Positions 55,230 to 55,248 of a DNA stretch of 55,248 nt are shown here, piece by piece; within the stretch, counting starts at the first letter, position 1; each line of letters begins with the position of its first letter. The DNA lies in the NCBI RefSeq assembly GCF_025447595.1, contig NZ_JAOEJU010000034.1, positions 1-55,248 of the forward strand. Reading direction: 5' to 3'. This DNA is from Pseudomonas koreensis (GTDB taxonomy: Bacteria; Pseudomonadota; Gammaproteobacteria; Pseudomonadales; Pseudomonadaceae). The translations under genes were made by a program, and so were the position numbers. The notes beneath the pieces are model-generated. The model did not search any database. It was not told the DNA's origin and saw only the letters and a program-made list of their open reading frames with translations.

Positions 55230-55248
55230 CTGTCTCTTATACACATCT
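55230..55248. other. Tn5 mosaic end (Nextera adapter) at window end
   Basis: CTGTCTCTTATACACATCT is exactly the 19-bp reverse complement of the Tn5 mosaic end used by Nextera libraries. It is a sequencing artefact and should be trimmed; it also makes a spurious 'MYKRQ' peptide on the minus strand. Confidence 0.98.

Overview
The window looks like chromosomal DNA of the Pseudomonas fluorescens group. The evidence is the high-GC codon use, the many 'GTGGGAGCGAGCTTGCTCGCGA'-type REP repeats, and several gene blocks I recognise as pseudomonad synteny (cysH-thrH-pabB; ppsR/ppsA; rraA-cmaX-crfX-cmpX-sigX-oprF; cobA-nasC-nirD-nirB; pyrD-rmf-rlmKL-dacB-yggL). Species assignment is inference. The right edge is an assembly end: the last 19 bases are the Tn5/Nextera mosaic end, not genome.

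Layout. 1-2019: N-terminal two-thirds or less of an RHS protein running off the left edge. 2.2-7.2 kb: a HAD phosphatase, an SDR with a divergent LysR regulator, and an Asp/Glu-racemase-like protein with an NCS1 transporter. 7.6-10.6 kb: sulfur (cysH), thrH and folate (pabB) genes. 10.7-13.7 kb: a three-gene ATP-grasp ligase / 7TM pseudo-transglutaminase / retropepsin-like protease operon. 14.0-22.7 kb: the 2-methylcitrate (propionate) operon gntR-prpB-prpC-acnD-prpF-prpD, with REP pairs in most of its gaps. 22.8-26.2 kb: divergent ppsR and ppsA. 26.3-31.9 kb: a hydrolase, rraA, then the cell-envelope stress block cmaX-crfX-cmpX-sigX-oprF. 32.0-43.6 kb: the complete nitrate/nitrite assimilation cluster, all on the minus strand. 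43.8-52.8 kb: pyrD, rmf, rlmKL, a membrane diguanylate cyclase, dacB and yggL. 52.9-55.2 kb: a BenE-family transporter with a divergent GntR/FCD regulator.

The most striking signal is in the nitrate cluster. All three transcription units (nirB-nirD-nasC-cobA, nasA-kinase, and nasS-nasT itself) carry the same upstream architecture: a sigma-54 type -24/-12 element, then about 11-20 nt later two tandem hairpins with hexanucleotide loops that keep A at position 1 and G at position 4 (the ANTAR-target signature), then an intrinsic terminator with a U run before the start codon. nasT, in the same cluster, encodes an ANTAR protein and nasS its nitrate-sensing partner. This predicts that NasT antiterminates all three units, including its own, with nitrogen control layered on top through sigma-54.

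Other points worth attention: a racemase-family protein whose first catalytic cysteine is glycine; palindromic operator candidates upstream of the NCS1 transporter with no matching regulator gene beside it; an inverted-repeat-rich region upstream of rmf; and a matched pair of operators around the prp GntR regulator start.
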